Shown here piece after piece: positions 1 to 15,300 of a stretch of DNA of 64,000 nucleotides (position 1 is its first letter; each line of letters opens with the position of its first letter). The position numbers and the translations under genes were made by a program. Where the stretch lies: NCBI GenBank assembly GCA_036852015.1, contig JAANDG010000314.1, forward strand, positions 62,001 through 126,000. Reading direction: 5' to 3'. This DNA comes from Pelodera strongyloides (lineage: Eukaryota > Nematoda > Chromadorea > Rhabditida > Rhabditidae). Under the pieces are notes generated by a model. That model saw only the letters and a list, made by a program, of their open reading frames with translations, did no database searches and was not told the DNA's origin.

Positions 1-53
1 CTGGAGGACCGCCTTACTACAGGTTACAGTAACCTGGAGGACCGCCCTACTAC
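1..53. repeat. 33-bp tandem repeat at the window edge
   Basis: ctggaggaccgcc(t/c)tactac occurs at 1 and 34, separated by the palindrome aggttacagtaacct. It begins where the open reading of the last visible skn-1 exon ends. Confidence 0.8.
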
Positions 54-265
54 CCGCACGGACTTCCAAGTCTCCACAAACTCATACCTTGCGATTGGGT
101 GTAAGAGGTTCCAGCGACCGATGTGGCTGTCGTGGGAACAGTCTCGTTCGTGTCGGCGTTCAACTGACCGACCTCTTGCCAGACGTCGGCAAAGAGTGCG
201 TCGAGCTCAGCCTGAAACAAAGATGATAAGCGCCGATCATCTTGCACTACTCGGAATTCAGACAG

Positions 266-312
<47 letters not shown>

Positions 313-3300
313 TGGGAATGACTGAAGAGAGAAGGGAGAGAGGCATACATCGGAGACTCACGAGTCTGCTAAAATACTAACAAACACTTACGTCGGTCGG
401 TGTAGGCAGATTGCTCTTCACGTGCTGTTGCACAACGGGCGAGTTGGTGCGTTGCGCGACAAATCGCTGTTGCTCAGGTTCGGCGCACGAAACGGAAGGC
501 TCGCAGAGATAAGAAGCTTCCTTGAATGGGGCAAATCATGTATACAAGGAAAATTTATCGTTATCAACATGCAAACATGCAAATACGCCAACACTTGTGC
601 AACCGCAGTTCACAACTACAAAGGCAAAGCTAGTATGTCAATTCAATCTGGTAACAAAACAAACCTTTGCAAAAGGAGTCGCCTGGCGCGGTGAGCAGGC
701 CGATAGCGGGCCCGAAGGTCCGTAGAAATCCTCAAAGTAGGTCTTGCTGGCCTGTTCGTCAGATAACGACGAAGCACTCGAGCTGTCGTCGTGGGTGAGC
801 GGCTGGAAATCAACGTTATAGTCTTGTAAATGTGAATAAGACAAAAAAAATATTCCAAAATATAATAAACTGGGGAAATGCTGCCCGGGATAATTCAAAT
901 AAAAATCTACGTCTCGGTCTCCAATTTCTAGTAGGGAATTTAGATTTCGAAATCCAAAGCTCATTCCCACGCAACTACAGTATCCCTGATCTCGCACAGT
1001 GACAAAACAGTTTGAGCGAAACACAATACGCGGAAAACACCGTGTACTCAATTAAAAAAATTCATAAAACCAGATTTGCTGCAGAAAAATAACCACACAT
1101 TTTTGCAAGTAACAAAAATGCAAGTTAAACTGCATACCCCCAGCAATTAGCCCAAAATCGCATTAAAACCAGATTATACGGAATACAGCTCAAGGAAAAT
1201 TAGAATAAAAAAAAACTCCCAACTCCCACTGACTCAACGATACAGTGTGTCTCTGCCTAATTTACGTCCATAACATGAACAGCGAAATTCGATTAGCACC
1301 AAACTACAAAAGTATGTAAAATGCAAGAAAAGTTTAAACCCTGTCGCAGAGTGCTAGCTAATCTTGGTACATGAAACCGCACGAGTTCCTTATCGCTATT
1401 CCAAACAATTCCCCAATTTTCCCATCAATTTTATCAGTGTGCTTCGACTCTCAAAGCATAGATATAGAATAGATCACTGGACAAAAAGGGGGAGAAGAAG
1501 AACGAATGAGATCAAAATTTGATCGATTTCTAGCAGGATATTTAAGAATATTTAAGGTCTTAAATATTCTTCAGTTTAAAGAGTTAAGGACGCGTGTGCT
1601 TCACCCTTCAAAACGACCGTACTACTCAAAAGCTCAGTCAAGCCCAGGATGCACATATCACAAACTCGTCAACTAGCATCAAGCACTGAGCAATCAAAGT
1701 CGATAACCCTCACCTCTAAAGCTATCAACGGAACTCTAAGGCATGCCATGGGCATAACCTGTCTGTGGTATGAAACTGATGTGGATGTCTTCAATAACAC
1801 TGATGGCAATCAGTCAATCAGCAAGTAGGGTAGTGCAGTAGTGTACAGTATGCTCACAATGGTCGAGTGTGTGTGTGTGTGCTTATTACAATACTCCGCA
1901 ACTCTCTCCTGACCAGTGATATACTCTTTTTGGAGAAGGCCCATCCCTAATACCGTACTTTACGACTTTGTGTTTAAATCGGATCTTGCCGTGACGACAC
2001 CACCCCGTCGTGCAACCGAAATTGAAGAAAGGGGCGTGGCCAAAGAAAAGATACGCGCGCGCGCCTTTCACCGACCCACCACTGGATAGTAAATACTTCT
2101 GAATGATCAAAGGCTTAACTTAATGTGTTCCTGATCAGATTCAAAGAACACAAAACAGAAAACTAAGTTATGAAATAGCCTCATAGCAAGGAACCATCAA
2201 GGAATGAAATAGCCTCATAGCAAGGAACCATCAAGGACCACCATTCAGCACCACACTAAAGTTGAAACCCGAAGTACCCTTGTTATTTCAACGGAGTCCG
2301 AGAAACAGTAGGTCTTGCAGAAAATCCGACCACACCATCGGGAAGCCGATTCGTTTACGCTGGAGCTATAAAGTCCAGCACCAATTTTAACAAGGATGTA
2401 ACCGCCTCGGATGTAAACCGAACCCGTGATTGTCGTTTGCTTGCAAGAGTAGCTAACTACTACACCACAAAGCGGCCAACTAGCGCAACTATCCAATAGT
2501 ACACCACTTTCAGAATCTTACAGAACGAAGTTTTCCATTCGATACCCCACACGATTCTTCAACCAAATATGTATTACCAAATAAAAACACCATATAGCAT
2601 TACATATCCATCCTCATATCCATAGCTGACACCTGACACCGTGACACTTCTTACAACCTACGTATAACATGTTCATTAAAAGACTAGCTAATGCGATTTG
2701 CAATTTCGCACATTTACTGATGGTTTCCAAAAATAGCCGTTAATTTTCGATTATAATCCCGATTTGGCAACTGTTGCCGTACATACTGGCCATCCAATAT
2801 TGTTACGCAGTCGGTTAAGCGCTTATCCGAATTTGTGACCGCCTCAAAATCCCCCCTTTAAATCCCGCACAATCCTCGCAATCCACACATGCAAACAACG
2901 CGCCAGAAATTGTTACTTTCGATTTGTTGCCCCGTAAGCGTCACGAGGAGTGCGCGTACGCAATTTGGATGTGACAGGAATAGAAGTGTGAGAAAACAAA
3001 ACTGTGGTAATCTAGCCAAAGCCAATACATGAGAAGTTTCAAGCAAAGGCTTACCACAGCCGTATATATCCCAAAATATGTCGAAAAGAAGGGATTCAGG
3101 GAATTATAAGAGGGGTTACGCAACGCAACGACACTAATCTAAGATTGGGTGCTCTTTTATTTTTCAAACTTACCCTCTGACTACTTTACTGTCAACTGTC
3201 AACTATAACCACTAACCACTACGTGTCATTGCCAATTTGTCATTTTCCAACTACAAACTATACGGCACATCCAGCCATTTTTCCATCTACACTTTACATA

Positions 3301-6300
3301 TAAATGATATAATAAAGCGATGACTGACTGAATCAAAGCCGCTGTAAAATAATATAATTTTAAACTGAATCTTTAAAAACTGGGGTGATAGCTCATACGA
3401 TGTCTCCCAATTGGGTCACATGCCGCCTTTGGATATATTAAATTATTGGATAATATTAAATTGGATAATAATACATTACATCACACATATTCGGAAGTGA
3501 TATTATTCCCAATTACCAATAAGCTGATTGATCTTAATCTTAAGCTACACGATCTTCCAATTTCGGTATTTTATCATCAAGCTCCACCTTGCATCTCATT
3601 AAGAGATTAGCATATATATAATCTAACAATTCTAACTCGACTTGTCAAACCATAATCTTATTTTATAAAGGAGAAGAGTTTACTTTTTTGTTTGTGTGAA
3701 CGGAACAAAAATTAGAATATCTAAAGGCTATAAAAGGAGAGCCGGAGTCCAGTTTTGAGTAAGCGAAATCCGAATCTTCTTTCATGATTTTTCAAGATAC
3801 GTTGCAAACGTTTCACACAAGTGTGCTTACTGTTCCTGCATTTTAAACTTAGCAAGTCGCCTCGGGCGGCGTTAGACGTCTGGTAAATAAATAAATCATA
3901 AAGCAAATAACAAATGAATCACACAGCGATTCCGGCACGCTGATTGGTCAATGGTTTTGTTCTACAGTATGCCACAAACAAGGTAGCAGTAAAACACCTG
4001 ACCAACAAAACGGCTTTCCCTTCTATATCTATATCCCTCTTCCTCTTATATCTATACAACTCTCAAACAGAACCAAAAGCAACAACCGTCCTTTCAAACA
4101 AATAGACAGCAATCACAACCTAAGCCCATGCAGAGAAGCGCTCCCCTGAAGAAGCTGAAGTAAACGCAAGTAAATTGGTTACCAGTTCTCAGAATACCCC
4201 CCCCCCCCCCCACTATCCTATCCTTAACACTGCTCATAACGATCAGCATACCGTTAAACCATTCGCGCAACCGCACCGTAATTGCTTGGTGTACCGCTTC
4301 AAATCCAGGTAACCATCACCTTTTCCTATTTTACTAATGTACTGTAGTCTACTAATGTACCGTAAGACTGCTCACCCTGGTCGGCACACTGCTCTTCTCC
4401 GTAAGCGTCTGCAAGTCGCGTTCGCACTGCTCGGCCGGACCTCCCTTGTCGTGGGTGATATCGGAACGCCAGAGCACGTCGATCAATTCAATGTCCTGGA
4501 AAGAAAGGATCAGATTGAGTGTCAAACAGAATCCGAGGTAAAGGTTTAACATTAAAGCTGTATGACAAGTGGTTTTTGAAATGTTTTATATGCCATGTGA
4601 CTTCCTTCCCGTGTGTTTTATGTACTTGCGAATTTTCTGTGAAAGCAGAAGTTTATTACAGATACTACAAAGGAATTCAGTTGCTATATGTTTCACCAAC
4701 CACGTGGCATACCGCTTTAAAGTAGGGAACCATGCCGAGTGGTACATTTTGGACCGGTGTGAATTTAAACTTGAAACCGATAAGGTGCCGCGGCGCATAC
4801 ACAAACATTAAACGCGAGATCAAACGTGCCACACAGCATGTTCTTTGGCCAGTGGTATTCATAGTCTAGAGATAAGCAAATACAAAATGCACACAATAGG
4901 AAGAGAAGGGCAATGTGTTTGAGAATAGATCGGGAATTTTCACGCAGAACGTGGAAGTTTAAGACTCTCATAACACAATCATACGCTTCAATTTTGCTGA
5001 GAAACTTGGTTCTTACAGACCCAGAGTTAAATGGGCTAAAAAAGTGAATATTTTACCACAATATCAATAATTCATTTCATTATAACCGTAATGATATGAT
5101 GATGATTAATTGGTTAAGACAGATAATCACTCTGTCGCTCGATAACAACTGAATGTACATAGACTGATTCACCAAAAAAAAAAATGAATAAATTTGGGTA
5201 AATTAATGGTATTAAAGTATTTTCCCCTGTTCACGGTTGCTGATACACCTACACCTACGATAGAAAAGTTGATAAGAAATAGCAGAGAAGGACTGAAGAC
5301 ACTAAAACCTAGAAGGATACAAAGTGATAAAAACCAATACTCATCGCCGCTTGCAATCTTGCAGAAGGGACGAAAGATATTCCAAAAACCGCCCAAAAGA
5401 TGGTACAATAGTCGGGCATAATCGAAAATCGTAAAGGCCATGAAAGGAGCCGTTATGGTACCTCTACCTAGTACTTATCAAAGCGCTAACTACCAAACTA
5501 CCATACAACCGTACCAACTCTACAATATTACGCTTAAGTGTACGGTGACAGCTATGTTACTTACAATTAGTACTTACCAAACAGCTACGGCCAAAATACC
5601 CTACTAAGTCAAGTCCACTTACGACTACGCTTACGGTAACAGCTATGGCACATTACCATGCTAACTAACTAACGTACTATCTTACTAACTCTACAACTAA
5701 CGCTTACAGTACCAACCTACCACCTCTAACGCGTACAGTACCCTACCAACAGTCTGCCAAGTCACAAGTGCCAGCCTCTCTCTCAGTCTGTCTATGCTAA
5801 AATATATACAAAATATAAAAATCATCATCAAAATTATCTGGAATAAAGCGGATAAACGTGGTATTATCGATCCGGAGCGTCACTGTTTTCACCTGTCGTC
5901 ATCATCTCACAATACCCCATCATACACGTAAACTTATGTAGAGACGTCGTGTAGTAATCCCCGAATTCGAGTGGCCCAAATTTAGAAGCACAAAGCCACT
6001 ACACTTTGTTCACCGTCATCTAATTCTACTCGAATATGTTGAGAGCCGAGCCAAAGCCTAGATTGAAATTGAGCAGGATTACTTATGGAGCGATTTGCTG
6101 GCAATTACACGATGACATGTTTCACAGAAATACAACACTACTTACACTAACTATAGAATGCGTACCACATTTGCTTGCGTGAAACGTTTGTAATATTTAA
6201 TGAACTTTTCCTCGAAAATCAAGCGACAATCAATTAACCAAACAATCAATACGGGTCTGACTTCTGAATTAACGAGAGAAAAAAAAAGAATTTCACTGTC

Positions 6301-9300
6301 CAAAAGTTTCACTGTCCACATTCAATCCAATTAGGTTATCCGCAACCGATCAGCTAGTAAAGACGACCAGACAACCCGCGATTTCGATTTCATTCAATAA
6401 AAACCACTCTTTCATTTTTGTTGCACTTAGCGCTCTAGGGAGGGAAACACTAAAAGTGTGTTTGAATACAAATTTAGCTGACATTTCATTAGCCAAAAAA
6501 AAAAGAGATATCCAAATCTCCTCCACTTCTGGCCACCAATTCAATGTACATCAGAAACAAAGGCTACAATCTGCTCGCGTCTGCTTTGTATTCTCTGCTC
6601 AGTGTGCTTTAGATTCTGCTCTTATCTTAACGTTTCCAAATACAAAACGAAGCCCGATAACAACGTTGTGCAACAAGGGCAGCCAGTAATCAATGATCGG
6701 TTCGAAGGAGAGTACAAAGGTTCAAAACGTTATTGATGTTCTCGATTCTCGAAATAAAGAGTGTTATTGGATAATCATATCAAGAAACATCGTGGGACAT
6801 GGCACAAGACAAGCAAGAGAAACTATATGGCATTGTGATATACGGCTATGATGGGTTGCAACGCAGAAGAATCCGAAATAAAATAAAAGCCAAACTAGCC
6901 ACCTACCATTTGAGTAAGACAAGCCAAAGGTTCTGGATTCGCCGTCGGCTTGCACTTCTCGCAATACTCCCACGAGTTCAGCACAGTGCAAGCACACAAA
7001 TCGGTTGGCAAGTACAAATCGCAGAATTGCACACGTTCAGATTGATTAAACTGAACTGGAGTGACAGGCACGGAGCTGAGCCAATAGTTGGCAATAGGTT
7101 CCAAGTATGACTCCAGCTTGAATAAAAGATTTAGCTCAGCGGCTCAATCAGGAAAAACCAATCGGGCAACAAGAGGATCGGCTTCACGTAGACAATTTCT
7201 TCGCTTCAGCTGATGATCCAGGTTCTTGTATCCCAGAGACAGACTGACTGCAAACTGCAACAAACTTTCTGCTCTTTCACTAGGTTCGCCCTGGGTTCAC
7301 AACCGAGAAACTGATAAGGATTCGATACAGGGCCGTGTTTAAATAGGCACACGGCTCTTCCCACTATGACGAGGAGCATACAACATGCAAGATAACGAGC
7401 AAAAAAAATGAACCACCAGATAAACGGTAAACGTTTTCCTTCAACACCTGATGTGATGTCACTTAGAAAGTGTTGATAGTGTGCAGATAAAGTACTGGTC
7501 AGTAGATAAAGGTTCGCAACTCTTCCTTTTCTTGAGTAACATCAGACTAGACAGAAAAAAACACCCTGAACTGGCGGCATCAGGTACGCCTCAACCTCAG
7601 ACTGTCCAATCAGACAAAGGAGAGGCCATTTCGCTATTCCGAAAACAATGTTGGCATCCAGCTTTATCAATTAATCGACCAATTAGCAGTTCTCTGTTTA
7701 CCACAGACAAGAAGTTTGTTGCATAGTACCCATCACCCTCCATTCATCGTTGCCCCTTTGGCTATCAATAATCACGTAATCAGTCAGAGACATCACACTC
7801 GTGAATTGCGTTTTTCACTCTTTAAAGTGATTATTCATCCACTGGTCACTATCTCGGTTGATGCAATTCCAACAATCACAGATCGTTACGTAGACGGAGA
7901 AGGCCGAAAGGGCACAATTCACGGATGAATCATCAGCAACTACGTGTAACTACTTGCTTATCTTTAAATGTGTTCATTTTACACAACCCTTAAAGCTGTT
8001 TCACCGCATTTCGACACCAATACTAATTGTAAAATCAAGAAAAATCAGCAGCTTCAGGAATCAGATCTCAGTGATGGTCATTAGTACTTAGAGCGTCTCA
8101 AGTCTCAATACTATCTTATTTGGTGTATGATTTTCAGGTAAACATTTGTTGCTTAAGCCGAACCCTAACCGAAAACATCTTCTTTGCTTAGGCAGGCAAA
8201 CGAATCTTCTTGATAGGACAGGTAACGTATGTTTTAAATGTACATGTGCCGTCCTCATAAAGTACGTGATCATAATGGGACGCTAAAACGCACCGACCAT
8301 TGCACTTTTCTTATTTACATTTACATATTGTTTTTGTGCTCACCTCGAAACTCACTTGCAGATCTTATACAGTGTAAAAGTACACAAGAACACCTTAGTT
8401 AGGATTCGTAAAAACCATCGAGCTCAAGGTAAATTTCCTGAAGCGATAGTATACATCCAAAATGTGCAACATGCAAACCAGTTGCAAACTCCATCTCAGT
8501 GCCTCAGACTCAGACACTGTCATTGATCAGGGATCAGACTCCCTGCAACATATGAAATCTATGTGTTTGCATTCTGAATATGAACACTAGTGGCCTGCTC
8601 GTTCTGAGTTTGCAGTTTTGAACACTGCAATCGGCCTTGTCCAGTTCGTTGCAACTGATTGAAATTTGATTGCGAAATATAGCCAAACCGCAGGGTTGCA
8701 GATGGGTCATTAATATCCTTGGCCAGCTTTTCAAAACATGATTCACAAGGCGATAATCTGCAGCGCCACATTGCAAGTGATATCACTCACAACTAACAGT
8801 TTACGCCATTTACGACGTAAAATGACGACAAGATTCGCATATAGCCTACTCGTCACTCAGAAAAAACGTCTTATCGCTTCTGCTTAACGGCTCGTCTCTT
8901 CTTATCACTGCGACACTGCCCATTCGTGGGGTGTTTTCTTGTTAAAACGTGAGGGCTATACGAATAGCCTGAGTCGGTGATGCGTGTATTTTGCACGTTG
9001 CCCCTTCGTGTTATCGGCAAGGAGTCAACGATCAAGTCTGATGATATCATTTCGCGTCCTGTTTCACGCTTCTCGCGGGAGTTCGGGGATGCCCGAATGT
9101 GCAGAGAACTTCTTCCAAGTAACCAGACAACAAAGCGTTAACGCCCAACAAAATGTCACCCTCGATGCTAACGCCTACACCCGCTTCCGTTATCTACGAC
9201 GTTAAAGGCACAGGCTGACAGGAAGTTGTGCAGGCACCTTTTTGAACTTCTGCTTCTACGAAATTATTGCTTCTCTCTGCTGTTCTTTCTATGCAATTCA

Positions 9301-12300
9301 AATGTCTATTTTTCGTAATAAGATTTGCTTTTATCCAAATGCAAGGTAAGGCACACGCATAGTGGTGCGCGTACTATCAACAAGGTAGCAACGTACATTA
9401 GCTAAATGCTAATACTACGAATGCCGCACATGCGGAGAATACCAAGAATACCAGCAACAATACATTAACAAACTGTAATCCAGGAAACCTAGAGCTGATG
9501 ACTCACAACAAGTAACGCATACGAATTAATCAAATTAAGGTAAAGTGTAAAACTAGAAACCTCTCGCTTTCTGTGAATTGACATGACAATTAGCATATTC
9601 TCACATCTCAGACAACAACGTATTGGGACCAATCTAACCGTACACCGTACCGTACGTACAGTACACAGAGAGCAACAAGGCAGTATTATCGGCGTGGCGA
9701 GAATATGCAAATGAACGTCCATTTACCATTACAATTACATGTTTGCCCGTAATCCATATCCCCGGTAAGTCGATAATAATCACTTCGTTCAGTCATTACC
9801 ACACGACTTTCCCTATGATTATTATGATGTGAGCTGATGACAATGTAATAATCTAAGCACTGCCACGTTCCATCCCCTACTAATCAGGGCCAGATCCGTA
9901 TAATATTTTAATGTAGCTAAATTCCTTGCCAAATCACCAAATAAATAAATGCCTAGCCAAAAAATCACAAAACTAAATAAGTTGTTGGCCAACGCTAAGA
10001 TGATCTTAGTCGAAATTGGATGACAAAAATACTCTAAACAATATCCATACGCACACATTCGTCATTACTCTGGGGTGTTTTCTGCATCCTCGTGTTTATA
10101 CGAGGAGTGCGATTACGATTAGTACATCGGACCATCGGATGGTAAATTCTAGAACTACAAGACATTTGGACAATCATTCAATTCCCAGGATATCAAGGGT
10201 TTAAAGTGACGTCCTCAAATTCAACTACTAAAGTTCAAGCCCAAGCAAAAGGTGTGCGCTAGAATACACATCACACATTTCACGTCACGGTGATGATACA
10301 CAACGAATGAACGAATACAGTGATTGCCATTCCATAAAAACATCGCAAAGGGTTTATTTTATTGTTGCCAGTTAGCTCCAACCACGTACTTCCGAATCAG
10401 CTTGTCACCATTTTGTAGTAGTAGGAACATAACCCCTAGTCAAATCATGTAGCAAGGGAATTAGGGAATACAAAATACAAGGGAAATTTCTATCGTGCAT
10501 AATTGCTCGGGTTCACAGGTACACGTTCTAAAGACACATTCTTTATCAGAATTTAAACCTCTACAAGTGAGCAAACATTATTTGTCGTCAAAACCTGCAT
10601 GACGGTTGGGTATTTTCCATTTTCCTTAATCACAAAGGCCAGATGTGGAATAAACAACCGGCGTTAAACTTCTTACGTTCAGCAGTCCTTGTCAAAGTCT
10701 TAATTCTATTTCTGTACATATTACAGTACCATGCAAAATGTTATGAATTTAGCACAATGCCAACTCTTTTTTCTCTTCAACTCAGGTAACCTCATTACCA
10801 CATAGTTTCCGTTAGTGTTTTTTTTTCGCCTCACATAAGTTCACACGCTTAATTACGTCGCAATCACATTTCCGGCCCAACATCAATGAGCTAAAAGCTA
10901 ATCCTATTTGGGACGCAAAATAAACATCCAATAATGCAATAATCATCCTATTAGTATATTTGTAAATAAAAATAGAGCGTAAGTTGCAAAAATAGCACCA
11001 TATACCGGTTTTTTTTAGAATCTAGGGTATTTGGGGTAGATTATAAAAGCTATTACGCAGGGCTAACACGCGACCCGAGCGTCCACACGACGACACATCT
11101 GACATCATAAAAACACTTATTCTTGGGATTTCATATCATGCTCAATCGCTATCCTTGGTCAGGAAGCGAACCAACTGAAACCAAACCCAGATCAGGCCGG
11201 ACCGTGTATTCCAGGCACGGAACCCGCAAGGGTTCAGATCTCTTGCGAAAACGGGTCTATCCTTAACCGTTTTTAACACACACCTTATAATTATAACCAC
11301 GGTTAGGGAACTACAGAACTACTACGATACAGTGCACAGTAGAATTAAAGACGTGGTTGGTTTCCGCCAAACATAAAACTCTTATTTTCCAATAGACGGA
11401 TCAATTAACCCAGACAGTGGCCTTTCCATGTGGATAGTACAGTACACACTTACAGTTTTACAAGCTCTTTTTCAATAATTTACTTAGAACCTTACACAAA
11501 CCATTATTCAAAGACTAACTGCTCACTAATATCAGCATGATTGGACGTTCAGAAGGATCTTAAACGACTAACTTAATATAATAACGAAAAGATTGGAGAT
11601 TGGGATAGGATAGTATATCGCGGGCGTCTGAATCATAAGTTGCATCTTCAACACCAACACAGAAAGCCGATTAGAAGGAACCGTGCTAAGCTAACGTAGA
11701 CGAGAAAATGAGTAGTAGATCAGTCTAAGCTCACATTTACCTAATCACCTAATACTTAAGCTGATCTATTCGGTCGCTACACGATAGACTCAATTCAGTC
11801 TACTTACGCTGAACGAACACAAAGAACCATGGAAACAAATATTGCACAGTACAGTAAGAAAGATATTTTCTATAAAATTTGACCATCGGAATGATTACTG
11901 TAGGTTGACTGACTCAACTGACTGTTTTATTTTTTGCTTTATTACTTACAAAAGGCAAATATATGAGTAAGGCAAATTATGGACAAGGCGTGCTTTATTT
12001 ATTATTCGTCTACTACTGCCTTGCCTCATCGCGTAGTAGGTCAATTATTACAATGATTATTACAATGATTAATGCTAGGATTAGTAAATCAGTATTATCA
12101 TAGTATCACCAAAAAGGCATGTCATCAACGTGCCATAATGATGACATAATGATGATTAAGTATGTTAAGAAATAATTTGAGTGTCTGATGAAGTATTTTT
12201 TAACGAGAGCAGACGACCGGAATAAAATAAACAAAGTCATAAAGGGACCAAGGAACCAATCTAAAGAAGCCCTTCTAATAAGTACACGACGAGTTCAAAT

Positions 12301-15300
12301 GAATAATTACCCTCGTTCAAACAGCGCTTTTGACGTCACAAGTCACAATACAGGTAACCCTCCTCCTAAGTTAGTCAATAGGTTACTAGCTTATGGTAAG
12401 TCCAGAACCTAGAAGTACTACCTTTAACTTCTCAAGTGACTCAACCAGAAGGCATCATGTCACGATTAAGCGGTGCAAACAAGTGGCACTGTGTCACATA
12501 TTGGAGAATCTGAAGCCTCAACTTCCGAGACCCACTCAACAACACGACGTATAGGACGAATACGGGTTGAAAAAATATTAAAACTATCTACCTCAAGAGA
12601 CGGTTCATCATTCATGTGCCGACTAGAAGTGGGTAGCATGTTACCAGCTGATATACCAGCAATCGGCCTAAATTAATATTATGCAAATAATTACAATTAA
12701 ATTACTGCGCTCTACATTGGTAGTCAAGTTGCGCGCCCCAGGGCATAATTTGCGAGCGACAATTGAGGAATCATAATCAGTTTTGTGACAGGAGCACTAC
12801 TGTGGGTTGTAAACCATAATCTAAAAAACCTTATGGTTCAGCAAATTATTTCAGCAATCAAACTGAAATCATGTGCGAATAGTGCGAACCATAAGGTTTT
12901 TTATGGCTATGACTCGCACATGAGTTCACAGTTCGGTTTCGCGCACTCACAGGTTTACGAGGGTCCCCCTCAAATACTACTAATTAGATTCAGATACCAT
13001 CATTGATCTCAACCCACCTCCTGCTATGGTGGTCAAGCATGGGTCGCTGCTCGGTGAGCACGGGCATCACGGTCACCGCGCTCTTGCCAGATTTCGAAGA
13101 TGTTTTGTGAGTGGGCGGCGGGTTAACCTTCCAGAAATTGTCGTCGTCACGCCACCTGCAATTATAGGACAATTAGGTCAATAATTTGAATTGCAAGACA
13201 TGTTTGTTTTCCTGAGTCGACCTGGGGACACCGACCTATGTTCCGAGTACCAGCCAGAAGATCATATTTTTAGTGATGTGTGTATAGGCTGTATATATAC
13301 TTATTCACTGTCGATGTAGCGAGTTGCGATACGATACATACAAGAACCGGTTTTTGAAACGTATGTTGAACAACTGCATTCCCATGTATTGCATTCAAAA
13401 ATTCAAATTAATATAATTACACTAAAAAAATCAAGCAGTTATTTTTGTAAAATACATGGAAATACAGTGTCCAAATTAGTTTTAAAATCCAGCTCTTATA
13501 CCGTTTAAATATATTAAATACTCCAAAAAAAATTAACACAACTACGATTGTTATTCACGTTTGGGGATTTAAGACTTACAGGAACTCAGGAAGAGAAACT
13601 ACAGTAATCGAAGAGAAACTACAGTAATCGCTATCGCATTCGCAATTCGCATGCTAGACAAAAGATTAGCGTGGACGTCACGCGTTCAAAAAATCTCTTA
13701 GCCCCGATGGCATAAATCCTCGTCTATGACTTAGGGGACGAAACGAGGAACCCTACTATCTACCCTTATCCAATTATAACGCTTTTCGTTCACTTTTCCT
13801 ATTATTATATATATATTGTATTATAACTTATAACATGTTTCTTTTTTATTATGCTACCAGAGCGTAGCGTGCTCCCTAGCTCTTTTATTCAAGGTTGTGG
13901 TTGGTTTCATAGAGTTTCAAAACTGTTCCGCAGAGGTACTGAGTATTATGCGACCCACAGTACACCAATGGTTAATCCCAATTGTGTGAGCTATATATAT
14001 TTCATATTTTCATGTCTCTACACACCGCGCGTCATTTCACTCGTTGCCCAAGTTCGCCACATTTAATAAATAAAATACGATACGGTTTAACTATGTCGAA
14101 ACACTTATGCTCAAGTATAAACAAAAATGTTCGGCTTAGTCCTTTGCCCACAAAAGCAAAAATACTTTAAAGGTTTGTGCCCTATAATCCGTTGCAAGCA
14201 TCTCCACGTAGCAAAGCCACCATTGCGAAACGCGCATAAATATAAATAACCTACAAACATCCCAAAAAATTAAATCCGCTTTAATTTCTTCAAAATTCTA
14301 GTCATACCTCATAACAAGCAAAGCGGCCTAGTATAAACGAGCAACGTGTCATAAGCTCAATCTTAAGACTCAAGGCTTAAGGTGTTGCTATTTTTGTGTA
14401 AAATCTGTAAAAGTCTAGAACAATGATATTTCCACTGTCACCCATATCACACTGTCCGTAAATATCGCACAAAACTACATGGTGAAACATGATCAAACAA
14501 TTAGTATTCTGAGATCTTGAGCTGACAATTTCCTACAACGTATACAAAAAGGACCGTGGATTGGATGTGGACGGTACTGCTAATTCTAAGAAATTAAGAA
14601 ATGAATCGCCCCAAAGTGAAACAAGGGACCCCCACCGATGGACAGAAATATTACAGTATGTAAGTGTTCCGGGACGGGAGTCGTAAATGTAAATGCTCGA
14701 GGATCTACCTTGATTTTCTATATCTTCTCCCATAATGAATCGCATCTAAACAACTACGTGTTGAGTAAAAAACCCATACCGCTCCTGCTAACAGCTTATA
14801 TGATCCTCGTTTGGTAATGAGCATAAAAATACTCTAATTTATTAACTTGACCAAACAAGGCGCAAAAAGGCAAGCATTTTGGGCGTCGATCAGATCTTTA
14901 ATATAACCTTATTATAATCTAGAAAAAATAAGCAATGTGCCGATATTTCGAAAAGCTTAATTACGTAAGAATCGGGCCTGATCTTCCTAATGCAATCAAA
15001 ATTAGGCACTATTTGCCCTGGACAAGGCTAACTAATAAAATTACAGAGAACACAATTTACGACGACGTAACCATTCTCTAAAAATAGCTAACCTCGCACT
15101 ATCGGTTGCAATAAAAAATACCCGGACCAGGGTAATATCGTAGACTGACACATTTATTGTAAACCCTGATACCAAATAAAAAAGTCATATATCGAATTTT
15201 TAACTTACCAAAAACACTATCGCCTTTGCTACCACTGTACACTATCTATTTTAGTACAACTTGCGAAATTGCATATACTAATTAATTTATGGCACTTCCA

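Larger units (their letters stand above)
4496..13017. other. Long skn-1 intron interval, missing exon expected
   Basis: The exon at 13018 ends in phase 2, but the exon at 4495 starts in phase 0, so at least one exon of suitable phase must lie here. Holds the MITE at 4553-4722, degenerate low-complexity DNA rich in GTTAG/CTAAC-like words at about 5455-5760, the open blocks at 6.9-9.2 kb, and a dispersed repeat at 11168. Confidence 0.7.

Noticed and set aside
50..361. 103-codon minus-strand ORF taken as one exon from its own ATG
   Set aside because: The Ser-Leu run is the CT microsatellite; the real exon starts at 211 after tttgtttcag, in phase with the exon at 499-392.
6799..7110. 103-codon plus-strand ORF
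   Set aside because: Overlaps the minus-strand open block; Arg/Lys/Ile-rich with no motif. Neither strand is certain, so only the minus-strand block with splice-like edges is listed, at low confidence.
9822..10058. Hydrophobic minus-strand ORF resembling a membrane segment
   Set aside because: AT-rich DNA gives such stretches by chance; no splice signals in phase and no family recognised.
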